A stretch of 64,000 nucleotides of DNA, taken from positions 310,001 through 374,000 of the forward strand of contig NZ_UGJJ01000001.1 in NCBI RefSeq assembly GCF_900451175.1, in the 5' to 3' direction. The first letter of the stretch is position 1, and each line of letters opens with the position of its first letter. Under the pieces are notes generated by a model. It did no database searches. It worked only from the letters and a program-made list of their open reading frames with translations, and had not been told where the DNA came from. Source of the DNA: Kingella potus (GTDB taxonomy: Bacteria; Pseudomonadota; Gammaproteobacteria; Burkholderiales; Neisseriaceae). Positions 34,601 to 43,278 of this stretch are shown piece by piece. Made by a program: the position numbers and the translations under genes.

Positions 34601-37600
34601 AATTTCACCACGCCGTTTGCGTCTACTGCGGCGGTGGTGTTCGCGCCGTCGCTGAAATTGAAGCCTTTGGCCAAGCTGGTCTTGCGGACTGCGCCGCCGT
34701 TGGCGGTGTAGGAAATGTCGGTGGCCGCCGCCGCTTTGCCGCCGTCGTAGCGGACGGTGTAGGTGGTTTTGTGGGCGGCGTTGTCCTGCGCGGGAGTAAC
34801 GGTGATGACTCCCTCGCCTTTTACTTCCACCGCTTTGCGGGCAGCATCTCTGACGGCGTTTTCCGATACGGTGATGTTGACGCTGCCGTTTTGCGCTTTG
34901 GTCGATACGTATGTGCCGTCGCCTTTTATGCCCAGCGTTTCGCCCAGTTTGCGGTTTACGCTGCCGCTGTCGCCGGTAAAGGTAAGCGGTTTTTCGGCCA
35001 ATGCGTAAAGCTGGCTGCCGTTTACCGCCTCGGTGCTGGTGTCGGAAACGGTGCCTTTGCCGACATTGGTGATTCTGTTGCCGCCGTTGTTGAGGCCGTC
35101 TGAATTTAAAACAACGGGGTTTTTGCCTGCGGGTGCGATGGTCAGCCCGCTGCCGTTCAGTAAGGTGTCTCCGGTGCGGACGCTGGTAAACACTGGGTTT
35201 TCACTCATGCCGATGGTAACGGTGTCGCCGCTTTTGTTTGCGCTCAGGTTGGGGCTGCTGCTGACAATGTTCTGTACCGCGCTGTCGGCTTTGGCCAGGC
35301 TGGCTTTGGCGGCAGTGCCCAAATCAACGGTGTACTGTGTGTTGCCGGCCGCATCTTCTTTGCCCGCTTTGACGGAAACGGCTGCCGACCCCGCTGTAAC
35401 CGAAGAGGTCTTTTCGGATTTGTTGATGGCGGCAGCTACGTCGCCGGCGGTCATAACTTTGCCTGCATCGCCTGCGGCAACGGTAACGTTGCCGCGCGTT
35501 ACATTAGGTGTGGCGGCTTGGGCGACATTGACGGTGTAGGTGGTGGCACCGGCTTTGTCGGTGTCGGAGCTGACACCGGCCAATCCCGCTCCGACCACTT
35601 TGGTGCCTGCGGCGGCCAGGGCTTTGAGCTGGCTGACGTTGACGGCATCGGTGTCTTCCGAACCTGCGGCGAGGTTGGTGATGCGGCGGTAGAGTATTTG
35701 GCCGAGTCCTGCGCGGTTGTCGCCGCCGACGGATACTTCGCCCAGGGTTACGCCGGAGGCGGCTATGCCTTTCACTTGCGCATTGGCAGAGGGTTTGTAC
35801 GGAGCCGCGTCCAAATCAGACACGCCGGCAATCGACATCGAACCCAGGGCAACACGGAAGTTGGTGTTGTCTTTTACGGTGGCGCTGTCGCCCAAGGCCA
35901 CGTTGTTGTTCAGGCGCACGGGCATACCGGGAATCAGCGCGGTGCCGTTGCCCGAATCCGCGCCGCTGCCCAGCGACAGGCCGCCGTTTTTGGAAGTGGC
36001 GGCCGCACCGATGGCAATGCCGCCGAGACTGTCGCTGCCGGAAGTGGACGCACCCGGGCCGATGGCCAGCGATGCGTTGCCGGAGGCTTTCGCGCCCGTG
36101 CCGACCGCGATGGAATCCGACACGGCGGCGTTGCCTTCGGCAACCGCGTTTTTACCGATGGCGACCGAGCTTGTCTGCTGAGCCGACGCGCCCACGCCCG
36201 CCGCCAGAGCGTCCGCACCCGTTGCGCCGTCGTTGTTGTAGTTGCTGCCTGCGCCCGTCGCGCTTGATTTGACGCTGTAATAACGGGTCAGCCTGTCCGA
36301 CAGGGTGCCGGCAACGGCATAAAGCTGACTGCCGTTCACCGCATCGGTGCTGGTGGCGGAAATGCGGCCTGCGGCCACATTGGTCAGGGTGCGGGTAAAG
36401 CCGCTTTTGCCGATGCTGACATTGGCATTGGCCGCTCCGGCAAAGCCAGAATAGGAGATGCCGTTGATGGTGGCGGCGGTGGTGGTAACGTTGGCTTCGG
36501 TGGCGGATTCGTAGCCTAGGGCAACGCCTTTCTGATGGGCGGCCTGCGCGTTCACACCCAAGGCCGACGCGCCTGTTGTCGCCGCATTGCTCAACTGGCC
36601 GATCGCTACCGACTGCGAGCCGTTGGCGGCTGCGCCTTTGCCGTCATTGGCCGAGCCGCCGACGGCTACCGATCCGGCACCTGCGGCTTTGGTGTTGCGG
36701 CCGAGGGCAACCGCCTGCTGACCTTGCGCCACGGCATTGAGTCCCACGGCAACGGCGGAAAGGTCCGATGCCTGCGCTTTCGTGCCGACGGCAATCGATC
36801 CGCCGCCTGTGGCAATGGTTCTCTGGCCGACGGCGATATTGTCGCTGCCGGTAACGGCGGTGCCGGTTACCAATTTGTTGTTGGAATACGCGCCCAGCGC
36901 GATATTGTGGCTGCTCTCCAAGCCCACCGCCGCACCGGTGCCGATGCCGATAATATTGGTTACCGCCGTTGTTTTTCCTGCGTCTTTTACCGCTCCTTCG
37001 CCGATACCGATATTGCTGAAATTATTGCTGTCTTCCGTACCCTCGCCCGCCTTTTTGCCGACAAACACGTCGGCACGGCCGGCGGCATACGCACCCCAGC
37101 CCAATGCGGTGGAGTTTTCGCCTGCCGCGTTGGCTCCGTTGCCCAATGCGGTGGAAGCACTGGTGGCCTTGGTGTCCGCACCTACGGACACCGCGCCGTC
37201 CCGTCCGGCCTGCGCGTTATAACCGACGGCCACGGTATTCAGGGCGGAGGCGGAGGCTTTGACCCCTGCGGCCAGGGCATTGTTGCCCGTCGCACCATCG
37301 TTGTCGTAGTTGCTGCCTGCGCCCGTCGCGCTTGATTTGACGCTGTAATAACGGGTCAGCCTGCCCGACAGGGTGTCGGCAACGGCATAAAGCTGGCTGC
37401 CGTTCACCGCGTCGGTGCTGGTGGCGGAAATGCGGCCTGCGGCCACGTTGGTTAAGGTGCGTTTGACGGTGTTGCTGCCGATGCTGGCGTTGGCTGCGGG
37501 GCTGCTGCCGGCAAAGCCGCCGTAGCTGATGCCGCCGACGGTAGCGGAGGTGGTGGCCACCGCATCTTCGGTTTCCGATGCGCTGCCCAGGGCGAGCGCA

Positions 37601-38829
37601 TCGGAATGCTTGGCTTTGGCACCGCTGCCGAGGGCAACGGCATTGTCGCCGTAGGTCATAGCGTTCGAGCCGACGGCAACGGTATAGCGTGCGCGTGTCG
37701 GGGTGTCGGTTTTCGTACCGTCTGCCGCGCCGTTGGCTTTGAAATTGTTGGCATTGGTGCCGATGTCGACACTGTCTTCGCCGAAATGCGAAATGCCCGC
37801 ACCGCTGCCGACGGCGATGTTGCGGATGCCGCCGCTGTTGGCTGCGGCTTCTTTGCCGATGGCGATATTGGTGTGGGTGGCAATGGCGGCAGCGGGGGAA
37901 GACAGCTTGCCGTCTGAAAAATACACGCCCGCGCCACCGTTATTGGTGCCGAAATCTTTGCGGTTTTTACCCGCATTGTCGCCGATGGAAATGTCGGCAT
38001 TGCCCAAAGCCTGCGCCTGACGGCCGAATGCCGACGCGCCGAAGCCGGCCGCATGGGCTGCGTAGCCGAAGGCCGACGCGCCGCCGTTGGCTGCACGCGA
38101 GCTGGTGCCGACTGCGGCAGCCGCATCGTTGTCTGCCCGTGCGCCGTCGCCGAGCGCGACGCTGGATTTGCCGTAGGCTTTCGCCGCCTGTCCTCCTGCA
38201 AACGAGTTTTGACCCAAAGCGTTCGAGGCCTGGCCGAAGGCGGTGGAATTTGTGCCGTAGGCTTTGGCATTCGCGCCGACGGCAACCGAGCCCATGCCCG
38301 TTGTCTGGCCTGTTTGCGCGGCGGTAATGCCCGAGGGCAGGTCGGCGGCGGTGGCGGCGCGGACGGATGCTTCTTTGCCGATGGCGATTGCATTTTGTGC
38401 CGAGGCTTGGGCTTTTCCGCCCACAGCCACAGTATCGCCCGCCTGGGCATCGGCACCGCTTCCGACGGCCACGGATCTTGTTCCGGCCGCTTTGGATGAC
38501 GCGCCAACGGCGGTGGCGGATTCGCCGGCAGCGGCAGCGGCACCCAAAGCGGTGGCGGACACTTGGTTGGCTGCGGCGTTTGCTCCGTAGGCGGCGGAAT
38601 TGCTGCCTTTTGCTTCGGAGCCCGTACCGGCGGCCACATCTGTCGGGCCGGCCGTCGTGCCTTCGGGGATGGCGGCGGAAGCGGTACCGGCCAGCAGGGC
38701 AGAAAGGCCGAGGGCGGCAAGGCGCGTGCGGCTGGCCGATTTGCTTTTGCCTTTGGCGTGCGCCAGCTCGGAGGCGGCCACCCATTCGGCGGTGTCGTTG
38801 TTCCAGATAACTTTGTAGATACGGTTCAT
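31639..38829 (-). CDS. Giant YadA-like trimeric autotransporter adhesin
   Basis: The 2396-residue protein starts with an extended signal peptide region (MNRIYKVIWNNDTAEWVAAS) and a cleavable signal ending GTASA-AIPEG. The passenger is built of YadA-type head repeats (alternating AxAxG/ SxAxG turns) at about residues 60-460 and 520-1050, joined by neck motifs (TDAVNGSQLYAV), then stalk modules. Residues about 1133-1441 and 1442-1750 are near-identical copies. The last about 90 residues form the membrane anchor, with LGVGSGYYGGQSALAVGMS and terminal tryptophan. Such proteins trimerise on the surface and bind host matrix or other cells; the ligand is unknown. It is flanked by intergenic DNA with no operon partner. 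Confidence 0.95.
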   Translation of the reverse strand: MNRIYKVIWNNDTAEWVAASELAHAKGKSKSASRTRLAALGLSALLAGTASAAIPEGTTAGPTDVAAGTGSEAKGSNSAAYGANAAANQVSATALGAAAAAGESATAVGASSKAAGTRSVAVGSGADAQAGDTVAVGGKAQASAQNAIAIGKEASVRAATAADLPSGITAAQTGQTTGMGSVAVGANAKAYGTNSTAFGQASNALGQNSFAGGQAAKAYGKSSVALGDGARADNDAAAAVGTSSRAANGGASAFGYAAHAAGFGASAFGRQAQALGNADISIGDNAGKNRKDFGTNNGGAGVYFSDGKLSSPAAAIATHTNIAIGKEAAANSGGIRNIAVGSGAGISHFGEDSVDIGTNANNFKANGAADGTKTDTPTRARYTVAVGSNAMTYGDNAVALGSGAKAKHSDALALGSASETEDAVATTSATVGGISYGGFAGSSPAANASIGSNTVKRTLTNVAAGRISATSTDAVNGSQLYAVADTLSGRLTRYYSVKSSATGAGSNYDNDGATGNNALAAGVKASASALNTVAVGYNAQAGRDGAVSVGADTKATSASTALGNGANAAGENSTALGWGAYAAGRADVFVGKKAGEGTEDSNNFSNIGIGEGAVKDAGKTTAVTNIIGIGTGAAVGLESSHNIALGAYSNNKLVTGTAVTGSDNIAVGQRTIATGGGSIAVGTKAQASDLSAVAVGLNAVAQGQQAVALGRNTKAAGAGSVAVGGSANDGKGAAANGSQSVAIGQLSNAATTGASALGVNAQAAHQKGVALGYESATEANVTTTAATINGISYSGFAGAANANVSIGKSGFTRTLTNVAAGRISATSTDAVNGSQLYAVAGTLSDRLTRYYSVKSSATGAGSNYNNDGATGADALAAGVGASAQQTSSVAIGKNAVAEGNAAVSDSIAVGTGAKASGNASLAIGPGASTSGSDSLGGIAIGAAATSKNGGLSLGSGADSGNGTALIPGMPVRLNNNVALGDSATVKDNTNFRVALGSMSIAGVSDLDAAPYKPSANAQVKGIAASGVTLGEVSVGGDNRAGLGQILYRRITNLAAGSEDTDAVNVSQLKALAAAGTKVVGAGLAGVSSDTDKAGATTYTVNVAQAATPNVTRGNVTVAAGDAGKVMTAGDVAAAINKSEKTSSVTAGSAAVSVKAGKEDAAGNTQYTVDLGTAAKASLAKADSAVQNIVSSSPNLSANKSGDTVTIGMSENPVFTSVRTGDTLLNGSGLTIAPAGKNPVVLNSDGLNNGGNRITNVGKGTVSDTSTEAVNGSQLYALAEKPLTFTGDSGSVNRKLGETLGIKGDGTYVSTKAQNGSVNITVSENAVRDAARKAVEVKGEGVITVTPAQDNAAHKTTYTVRYDGGKAAAATDISYTANGGAVRKTSLAKGFNFSDGANTTAAVDANGVVKFNAVTGGIAVTNGKAAVAAGDAGKLATAGDVADAINKSEKTSSVTAGSAAVSVKAGKEDAAGNTQYTVDLGNAAKASLAKADSAVQNIVSSSPNLSANKSGDTVTIGMSENPVFTSVRTGDTLLNGSGLTIAPAGKNPVVLNSDGLNNGGNKITNVGKGTVSDTSTEAVNGSQLYALAEKPLTFTGDSGSVNRKLGETLGIKGDGTYVSTKAQNGSVNITVSENAVRDAARKAVEVKGEGVITVTPAQDNVAHKTTYTVRYDGGKAAAATDISYTANGGVVRKTSLAKGFNFSDGANTTAAVDANGVVKFNAVTGGIAVTNGKATVAAGDAGKLATAGDVAAAVNNAAWKVTAKADGGILENTAAVSAVKADDQVGLQVGKNLKLKQNGRNFTYSLNDTLTGLNSASFGGGTGSPATVINGTGVSITPAGGGRAVSLTGNGLDNGGNKITNVASGGNTDSNAANIGDVKKAAAAARNTVSAGDANVTVSPNVLPDGHTDYAVKLADNVSLGAGKVSLDGTSGNISAADSVKAGNTVVAGQGVNAVTLDGTKAQVKAGSVLVDGKAGNITGLSNTAWVSGQTAPVSGRAATEDQLKAVDNQVAQNKTDIANLNGSIGRGLNFAGNTGSANKQLGQTMNIVGEGTKADSRYSGENVKTAVDANGNLVVKTDKDLKAESLTLAKDGNTGLVLGTENGAGKIALNGTNGAKADIGAAKGAAVLGGTAQTDRIRYNGSDGTPREAATMDDGMSYGGDNLAADGTIAKKLNQRLDIIGGADKSKLSDNNIGVNKDSQGRLKVQLSKELNGMGSASFADGSGSTTVVNAEGSTVRDSAGNQTAVQAGGVSITASGKNPVVLNSDGLNNGGNKITNVAAGERPTDAVNLGQLNARLGALTDAANLNFNALEHKIDNIGETANAGVAGAIAQGTIPQVTRPGASGLGVGSGYYGGQSALAVGMSSMSDGGNWIVKGNVSVNTKGRVGAGAGALYQW
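33581..34507 (-). repeat. Second copy of a 927-bp tandem duplication in the adhesin
   Basis: This stretch matches 34508-35434 at an exact offset of 927 bases (309 codons) with few differences. It encodes adhesin residues about 1442-1750. The frame is kept across the junction. Confidence 0.9.
34508..35434 (-). repeat. First copy of the 927-bp tandem duplication in the adhesin
   Basis: This encodes residues about 1133-1441, including the stalk segment NIVSSSPNLSANKSGDTVTI and a neck VNGSQLYALAEKPLTF. Identity to the other copy falls away past 35434, marking the edge. Confidence 0.9.
36210..36390 (-). repeat. Repeat of an adhesin neck module
   Basis: This segment, encoding TNVAAGRISATSTDAVNGSQ and the following RLTRYYSVKSSATGAGSNY, is repeated at about 37278-37458, 1068 bases (356 codons) away, with scattered substitutions. 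It is an older duplication than the 927-bp one. Confidence 0.8.
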
Positions 38830-39477
38830 GGCGGATTTCCTGTCGATAATAAAAAATAAAAAATCGGGCTGTGCGGCGCGGCCGTACGGTATGTTCAGAC
38901 GGCCTCAAAATAAGGGAAACGGCGCAGAAACGGTTTGCGACGTTTCCCCGCCGAATCATTGGTTTGCCGGAATTATACGCATATCTGCACGGATTGTTGC
39001 CGCCCTGCGGCGGGCGATTGGCTTTGACAACCGGCGGGATTGGCACGGCAAAACGGTTTCAGACGGCCTCTGCGCCGCCCGAAGGCCTTGTAGCGGGACA
39101 AAACAGAAAATCCGCAGCCTTGTGTCTTTTTTGTTTTCTTCCGCATAAAAGGCCGTCTGAAAATCGGAAAGCGCGGGCGGTGCTTTGAGGCGGCACACCC
39201 TACGCAGGATCCTGTATGGGCAAAACGGCAGGCCGTCTGAAAAACCGTATTGCGGCTTTCAGACGGCCTTTTATGCTGCGTGCGCGGCTGTGCCTCCCTC
39301 CATTCTGTCCGGCACGGCAGGCGGCAATATTACCGTCTGACCGGAGTGTGCCGCATAAGCGGCCCACGTGTTCCCTGCGGGCAGCGGTATTTGGCGGAGT
39401 AAAAAGACAGGAGGCCGTCTGAAAAACGGCAAACGGTTTTTCAGACGGCCTTTTTGCCGTTTGCCGCCGCGTTTGGA
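38830..39477. other. Intergenic region upstream of the adhesin
   Basis: No gene is supported in these 648 bases. A minus-strand TATAAT at 38972-38977 is a weak adhesin promoter candidate, giving a leader of about 135 bases. Uptake sequences occur near 38896, 39059 and 39152, and hairpin pairs at 39230-39269 and 39411-39455. A single arm of the CACACCCTA repeat is at about 39190-39202. Confidence 0.5.
39411..39455. terminator. Uptake-sequence terminator after the reductase gene
   Basis: Inverted uptake sequences with a TTTTT run lie just beyond the 3' end of the minus-strand reductase gene. Confidence 0.65.
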
Positions 39478-40491
39478 TTATTGTGCGGGCAAAAATGCGT
39501 CGGCGAAAAACGCATCGGCTTTCAGACGGCCTTCCGCAACCAATGCCTGCTGCGCATCGCGGATCATGGCGGGGGAGCCGCAGGCGTACACCTCGCTGGC
39601 AGAAAGGTCGGGGCAGTCGCGCAGCACCTGCTGCCAAACGTAGCCGCGCGCGCCCTGCCAGCTATCGTCCGCACGGGAGAGGACGGGGATAAAGCAGGCG
39701 TTTTTCAGACGGCCTGCCAGCTCGGCGGCCTGCTTGTGGTAATAAAGTTCTTCAAGGGTGCGCCCGCCCCAATAGAGGCGGACGGTGCGGCTGCTGTCCT
39801 GTTCGGCAAGGCGGTGGAGGATGCTTTGCACGGGGGCGAAACCGGTGCCGGTGGCCAGCAGGATGAGCGGAGCCGTGCTGTCTTCCTGCAAGACAAACGT
39901 GCCCATCGGGCCGCGCACGCGCATAACGGTTTTTTCTTTGATGGCGGGGTCGCTGCCGAACAGCAGGCTGCTGAACAGGCCGCCGTCGCGTTTGCGGATG
40001 TGCAGTTCGAGCTGTTCGGTGTGCGCGCTGCTGCCGGCCAGCGAATAGCTGCGGGTGTGGCCGTCTTTGAGCAGGATGTCGATATATTGTCCGGCCAGAA
40101 AAACAAATGCCGGTTTTTTCGGCATATCGAGGCGGACGACGGCTGTGTCGCCGATGTAGTCCACGGCGGCGACGCGGGCGGGCAGGCTTTTGACGGGCGG
40201 CATTCTGCTGCTGTTGTAGCCGGGCACTTTCAGCTCGAGGCCGCTTTGCGCGTAACAGCAGCACATAAGGATTTTGTTCTGCGCGGCTTCTTCCGCAGGC
40301 AGAGCCTGTTCGGCGTGTTCGCCCTGCTCGTAGCGGCCGGAGAGGACTTCGGCCTTGCACTGGCCGCAGATGCCGGCTTGGCAGGAGTGCGGCAGGTTGA
40401 AACCCTGGCGGCGGGCGGCGGCAAGAATGCTTTCGCCTTCGTCCGCTTCAAAGGTTTCGTTGTCGGGAGAGAGGGTTATGGTGTGGTTCAT
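39478..40491 (-). CDS. [2Fe-2S]/FAD NAD(P)H reductase (CDP-6-deoxy-glucoseen reductase-like)
   Basis: The 337-residue product has an N-terminal plant-type ferredoxin domain (C37, C42, C45 and a CCC run at 77-79), then a ferredoxin-NADP reductase module: FAD-binding RSYSLAGSS, NAD-binding ATGTGFAPVQSIL and the YACGSPAMI end. It passes electrons from NAD(P)H through FAD to the cluster. Databases name such proteins after the sugar-deoxygenase reductase E3, but no sugar pathway is seen here, so the partner is unknown. One uptake sequence encodes AGRLKN near residue 258 and another encodes EGRLKA near the C-terminus. Confidence 0.87.
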   Translation of the reverse strand: MNHTITLSPDNETFEADEGESILAAARRQGFNLPHSCQAGICGQCKAEVLSGRYEQGEHAEQALPAEEAAQNKILMCCCYAQSGLELKVPGYNSSRMPPVKSLPARVAAVDYIGDTAVVRLDMPKKPAFVFLAGQYIDILLKDGHTRSYSLAGSSAHTEQLELHIRKRDGGLFSSLLFGSDPAIKEKTVMRVRGPMGTFVLQEDSTAPLILLATGTGFAPVQSILHRLAEQDSSRTVRLYWGGRTLEELYYHKQAAELAGRLKNACFIPVLSRADDSWQGARGYVWQQVLRDCPDLSASEVYACGSPAMIRDAQQALVAEGRLKADAFFADAFLPAQ

Positions 40492-40508
40492 AGTGTTTTT
40501 ATATGTTC

Positions 40509-40540
40509 GGGCCGTCTGAAAACGGGTTTTCAGACGGCCT
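40509..40540. terminator. Uptake-sequence hairpin between the MIP-like gene and the reductase gene
   Basis: GGCCGTCTGAAAAC and its complement around three bases, after the MIP-like gene's stop on the minus strand. Confidence 0.6.
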
Positions 40541-40609
40541 CGTTTGTCAGAACCGGCACTTGCCGCCGGCAGACGGCAAAGCAGATTCCGCTACTTTTTC
40601 AGACGGCCT

Positions 40610-41428
40610 TTATTTGCCTTCGCCCTGCGGCAGGCCGACCATCGCGTCTTTGGGCATTTCGCCCGTTGCCGCCAGCTTCACGTCAAATATCAGCACGGCG
40701 TTTTTCGGAATGGAGGAATTGGGCGGAGGCGCATCGCCGTAGCCCAGCTCGGGCGGAATGTAGAGCGTGTATTCCGCGCCCTCTTTCATCATCGGCAGGG
40801 CTTCCTGCCAGCCTTTAATCATCACCGGCAGCGGAAAAGCCATCGGCTCTTTCGCTTCGGCATTGCTGTCGAACACCTTGCCGTCGGTCAGTTTGCCGGT
40901 ATAGGTAACGCTCACCATCGAATCGGGCTTGGGCTGTTTGCCGGTGCCTTCTTTGACCACTTTATACTGCAAACCCGAAGCCGTGGTTTTCACGCCTTCC
41001 TTCTTGGCGTTTTCCGCCAGCCAGGCTTTGGCCGCATCCAGCGCGGGCTTCGCTTCTTTTTCGGCGGCGGCCATGGCTTTTTCCTGTTCTTTCTGCACGA
41101 AGGAGGCCAACACTTCCTGCGCCTGCTGATCGCTCAGGCGCGGGGTTTTGCCTTCGGCCACGGCGCGTACGGCTTCATTGAATTTGTCCAGATCGATGTG
41201 TACGCCCTGCTCTTTCATATTTTTGATATTGCGGCCGATGTCCATGCCGATGGCGTAGCTGACCTGCTGCTCGGGCGTGCCCAGCGCGGACGGATCCTGC
41301 GCCGCAGCCGAAGCAGCGGACGCGGGCTGCGCAGCCGAAGCGGCGGGCGCGGCGGCTTCCTGTTTGCAGGCGGCCAGCGCAAGGGCGGCGGCCAGCGTGC
41401 CCAGAGCCAGTTTTGTATGGTGTTTCAT
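40610..41428 (-). CDS. FKBP-type peptidyl-prolyl isomerase lipoprotein (MIP-like)
   Basis: The 272-residue protein has a lipoprotein signal (MKHHTKLALGTLAAALALAAC), an alanine/proline-rich linker, and an N-terminal helical dimerisation domain with QQVSYAIGMDIGRNIKNMKEQG. A long helix follows, then a C-terminal FKBP domain: GVKTTASGLQYKVVKEGTGK, then VTYTGKLTDGKVFDSN and IPPELGYGD. This is the layout of neisserial and Legionella Mip proteins, surface or periplasmic isomerases linked to survival in host cells. A good promoter precedes it (TATAAT at 41464-41469). Confidence 0.93.
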   Translation of the reverse strand: MKHHTKLALGTLAAALALAACKQEAAAPAASAAQPASAASAAAQDPSALGTPEQQVSYAIGMDIGRNIKNMKEQGVHIDLDKFNEAVRAVAEGKTPRLSDQQAQEVLASFVQKEQEKAMAAAEKEAKPALDAAKAWLAENAKKEGVKTTASGLQYKVVKEGTGKQPKPDSMVSVTYTGKLTDGKVFDSNAEAKEPMAFPLPVMIKGWQEALPMMKEGAEYTLYIPPELGYGDAPPPNSSIPKNAVLIFDVKLAATGEMPKDAMVGLPQGEGK

Positions 41429-41463
41429 TGGAATATCCTCTCTGTCGGAAAAGCAAAGCGCGG

Positions 41464-41493
41464 ATTATACAAGTTTTGCCGCCTGCGGGGCAA
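41464..41493 (-). promoter_or_regulatory. Promoter of the MIP-like gene
   Basis: Reading the minus strand: TTGCCC, 18 bases, then TATAAT, 36 bases ahead of the start codon. Confidence 0.65.
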
Positions 41494-41547
41494 AACGGGA
41501 AGCTGCGGCACGGGCAAAACCGCCCTTCCCCGCCGCCGGAACAAAAC

Positions 41548-41576
41548 TTTACACCGCCAACCCTTTACTATATATT
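41548..41576 (+). promoter_or_regulatory. Promoter of the CoA-transferase gene
   Basis: TTTACA, 17 bases, then TATATT, giving a leader of about 85 bases. The leader ends in the strong ribosome site GAAGGAGAAA. Confidence 0.6.
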
Positions 41577-41665
41577 CCCGCACAACCGCGTCCGGCAACG
41601 CGCGGCCTCACTTTGCGCCTTGTTTCATACAGGGCGGTTTCTTTATTTGTGAAGGAGAAATCCAT

Positions 41666-43186
41666 ATGACTAACGCAGCAGAACGCATTCAGCACGCAGG
41701 CTTGCGCCAGAAAATCATCTCCGCCGAGCAGGCGGCCGCACTCATCGAAAACGGCATGACCGTCGGCATCAGCGGCTTCACCGGCGCGGGCTACCCGAAA
41801 GCGGTACCCGCCGCCATCGCCGAAAAGGCACAGGCCGCCCACGCCGCAGGCAAACCCTTCAAAATCCGCATGATTACCGGCGCATCCACCGCCGACGAAT
41901 GCGACGGCGTACTCGCCCGCGCCAACGCCATCTCTTTCCGCAGCCCCTTCCAGTCCGATCCCACCCTGCGCAACCAGATCAACGCGGGCGACGCCGCCTA
42001 TATGGACGTACACCTCTCGCACATCGAGCAGCAGGTACGCGCCGGCTTCTTCGGCGACATGGACGTGGCCCTGGTCGAAGTGGCCGGCATCACCGCCGAC
42101 GGCAAGCTGATTCCCTCGCTGGCGGTCGGCACCAACGTAACCTGGCTGCAAAAAGCCAAAAAAGTCATCCTCGAAGTCAATGCCCAGCAAAACGCCAAAC
42201 TCGAAGGCATGGCCGACATCTACGACAGCATCGGCCTCGCACCGCACCGCAAACCGATTCCGCTTACCGAAGCCGGCGAACGCATCGCCACGCCCTATCT
42301 GCATTGCGACTTGGACAAAATCGCCGGCATCGTCCTGACCGACGCTTCCGACCGCAACAGCAAATTCGCCGATCCCGACGAAATGTCCAAGAGCATCGCC
42401 GCGCAAATCATCGATTTCTTCTCGCACGAAGTGAAAATGGGCCGCCTGCCCGCCAACCTGCTGCCGCTGCAATCGGGCGTGGGCAACGTTGCCAACGCCG
42501 TACTGGCCGGTTTGCAGGACGGCCCCTTCGACAATCTCACCGGCTACACCGAAGTGTTGCAGGACGGCATGCTCGATCTGATTCTCAGCGGCAAAATGGT
42601 TTCCGCCTCCGCCACCGCCCTCTCGTTCAGCCCCGAAGCTCTGGAACGCTTCAACAAGCACATCGACGAATTGCGCAGCAAAATCATCCTGCGCCCGCAG
42701 GAAATCACCAATAATCCCGAGCTGATCCGCCGCCTCGGCATCATCGGCATGAACGCGATGATCGAAGCCGACATCTACGGCAACGTCAATTCCACCCACA
42801 TCATGGGCACCAGAATGATGAACGGCATCGGCGGCAGCGGCGACTTCGCCCGCAATGCCTACCTGTCGTTCTTTGTTTCACCGTCTGTGGCCAAAGGCGG
42901 CGCGATTTCCTGCATCGTGCCCATGGTTTCGCACCACGACCACACCGAACACGATGTCATGGTGCTGGTAACCGAGCAGGGTCTGGCCGATCTGCGCGGC
43001 AAATCCCCGCGCGAACGCGCCCGCCTCATCATCGACAACTGCGCCCACCCCGACTACCGCGACGCGCTGCGCGACTACTTCGACCGCGCCGAAAAAGCCG
43101 GCGGCCTGCACACGCCGCACCTGCTGAACGAAGCCCTGTCTTGGCACCAGCGTTTCGTTGAAACCGGCGATATGCGCGTGAAATAA
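41666..43186 (+). CDS. Acetate/succinate CoA-transferase (acetyl-CoA hydrolase family)
   Basis: The 506-residue product belongs to the Ach1/AarC/ScpC family of class I CoA-transferases, moving CoA between succinyl-CoA and acetate or related acids. It shows VGISGFTGAGYPKAVP near the N-terminus, the GVGNVANAVLAGL loop, and E296 in TEVLQDGMLDL, which lines up with the catalytic Glu294 known for AarC. The C-terminal half has GGSGDFARNAYLS. The length matches AarC. The open frame runs over 370 codons further upstream, but GAAGGAGAAA six bases before the ATG at 41666 fixes the start. Metabolic use in acetate overflow is inferred. Confidence 0.92.
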   Translation: MTNAAERIQHAGLRQKIISAEQAAALIENGMTVGISGFTGAGYPKAVPAAIAEKAQAAHAAGKPFKIRMITGASTADECDGVLARANAISFRSPFQSDPTLRNQINAGDAAYMDVHLSHIEQQVRAGFFGDMDVALVEVAGITADGKLIPSLAVGTNVTWLQKAKKVILEVNAQQNAKLEGMADIYDSIGLAPHRKPIPLTEAGERIATPYLHCDLDKIAGIVLTDASDRNSKFADPDEMSKSIAAQIIDFFSHEVKMGRLPANLLPLQSGVGNVANAVLAGLQDGPFDNLTGYTEVLQDGMLDLILSGKMVSASATALSFSPEALERFNKHIDELRSKIILRPQEITNNPELIRRLGIIGMNAMIEADIYGNVNSTHIMGTRMMNGIGGSGDFARNAYLSFFVSPSVAKGGAISCIVPMVSHHDHTEHDVMVLVTEQGLADLRGKSPRERARLIIDNCAHPDYRDALRDYFDRAEKAGGLHTPHLLNEALSWHQRFVETGDMRVK

Positions 43187-43204
43187 CGCTTTGCCGGATA
43201 TAAA

Positions 43205-43237
43205 GAGGCCGTCTGAAAACTGTTTTCAGACGGCCTC
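43205..43237. terminator. Uptake-sequence terminator between convergent genes
   Basis: GAGGCCGTCTGAAAAC and its complement, between the CoA-transferase stop and the end of the convergent lipoprotein gene. Confidence 0.7.
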
Positions 43238-43278
43238 TCTTGCCTTCGCAGCGGATCTGGCTGCAAGCGGCGGGATAT

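Noticed and set aside
33581..35434. Adhesin duplication as two separate genes or a pseudogene
   Set aside because: The frame is continuous through both copies and both junctions keep the register, so it is one protein.
39454..40818. 454-codon plus-strand frame over the reductase gene
   Set aside because: Antisense to a protein with clear ferredoxin and FAD/NAD motifs; no similarity of its own.
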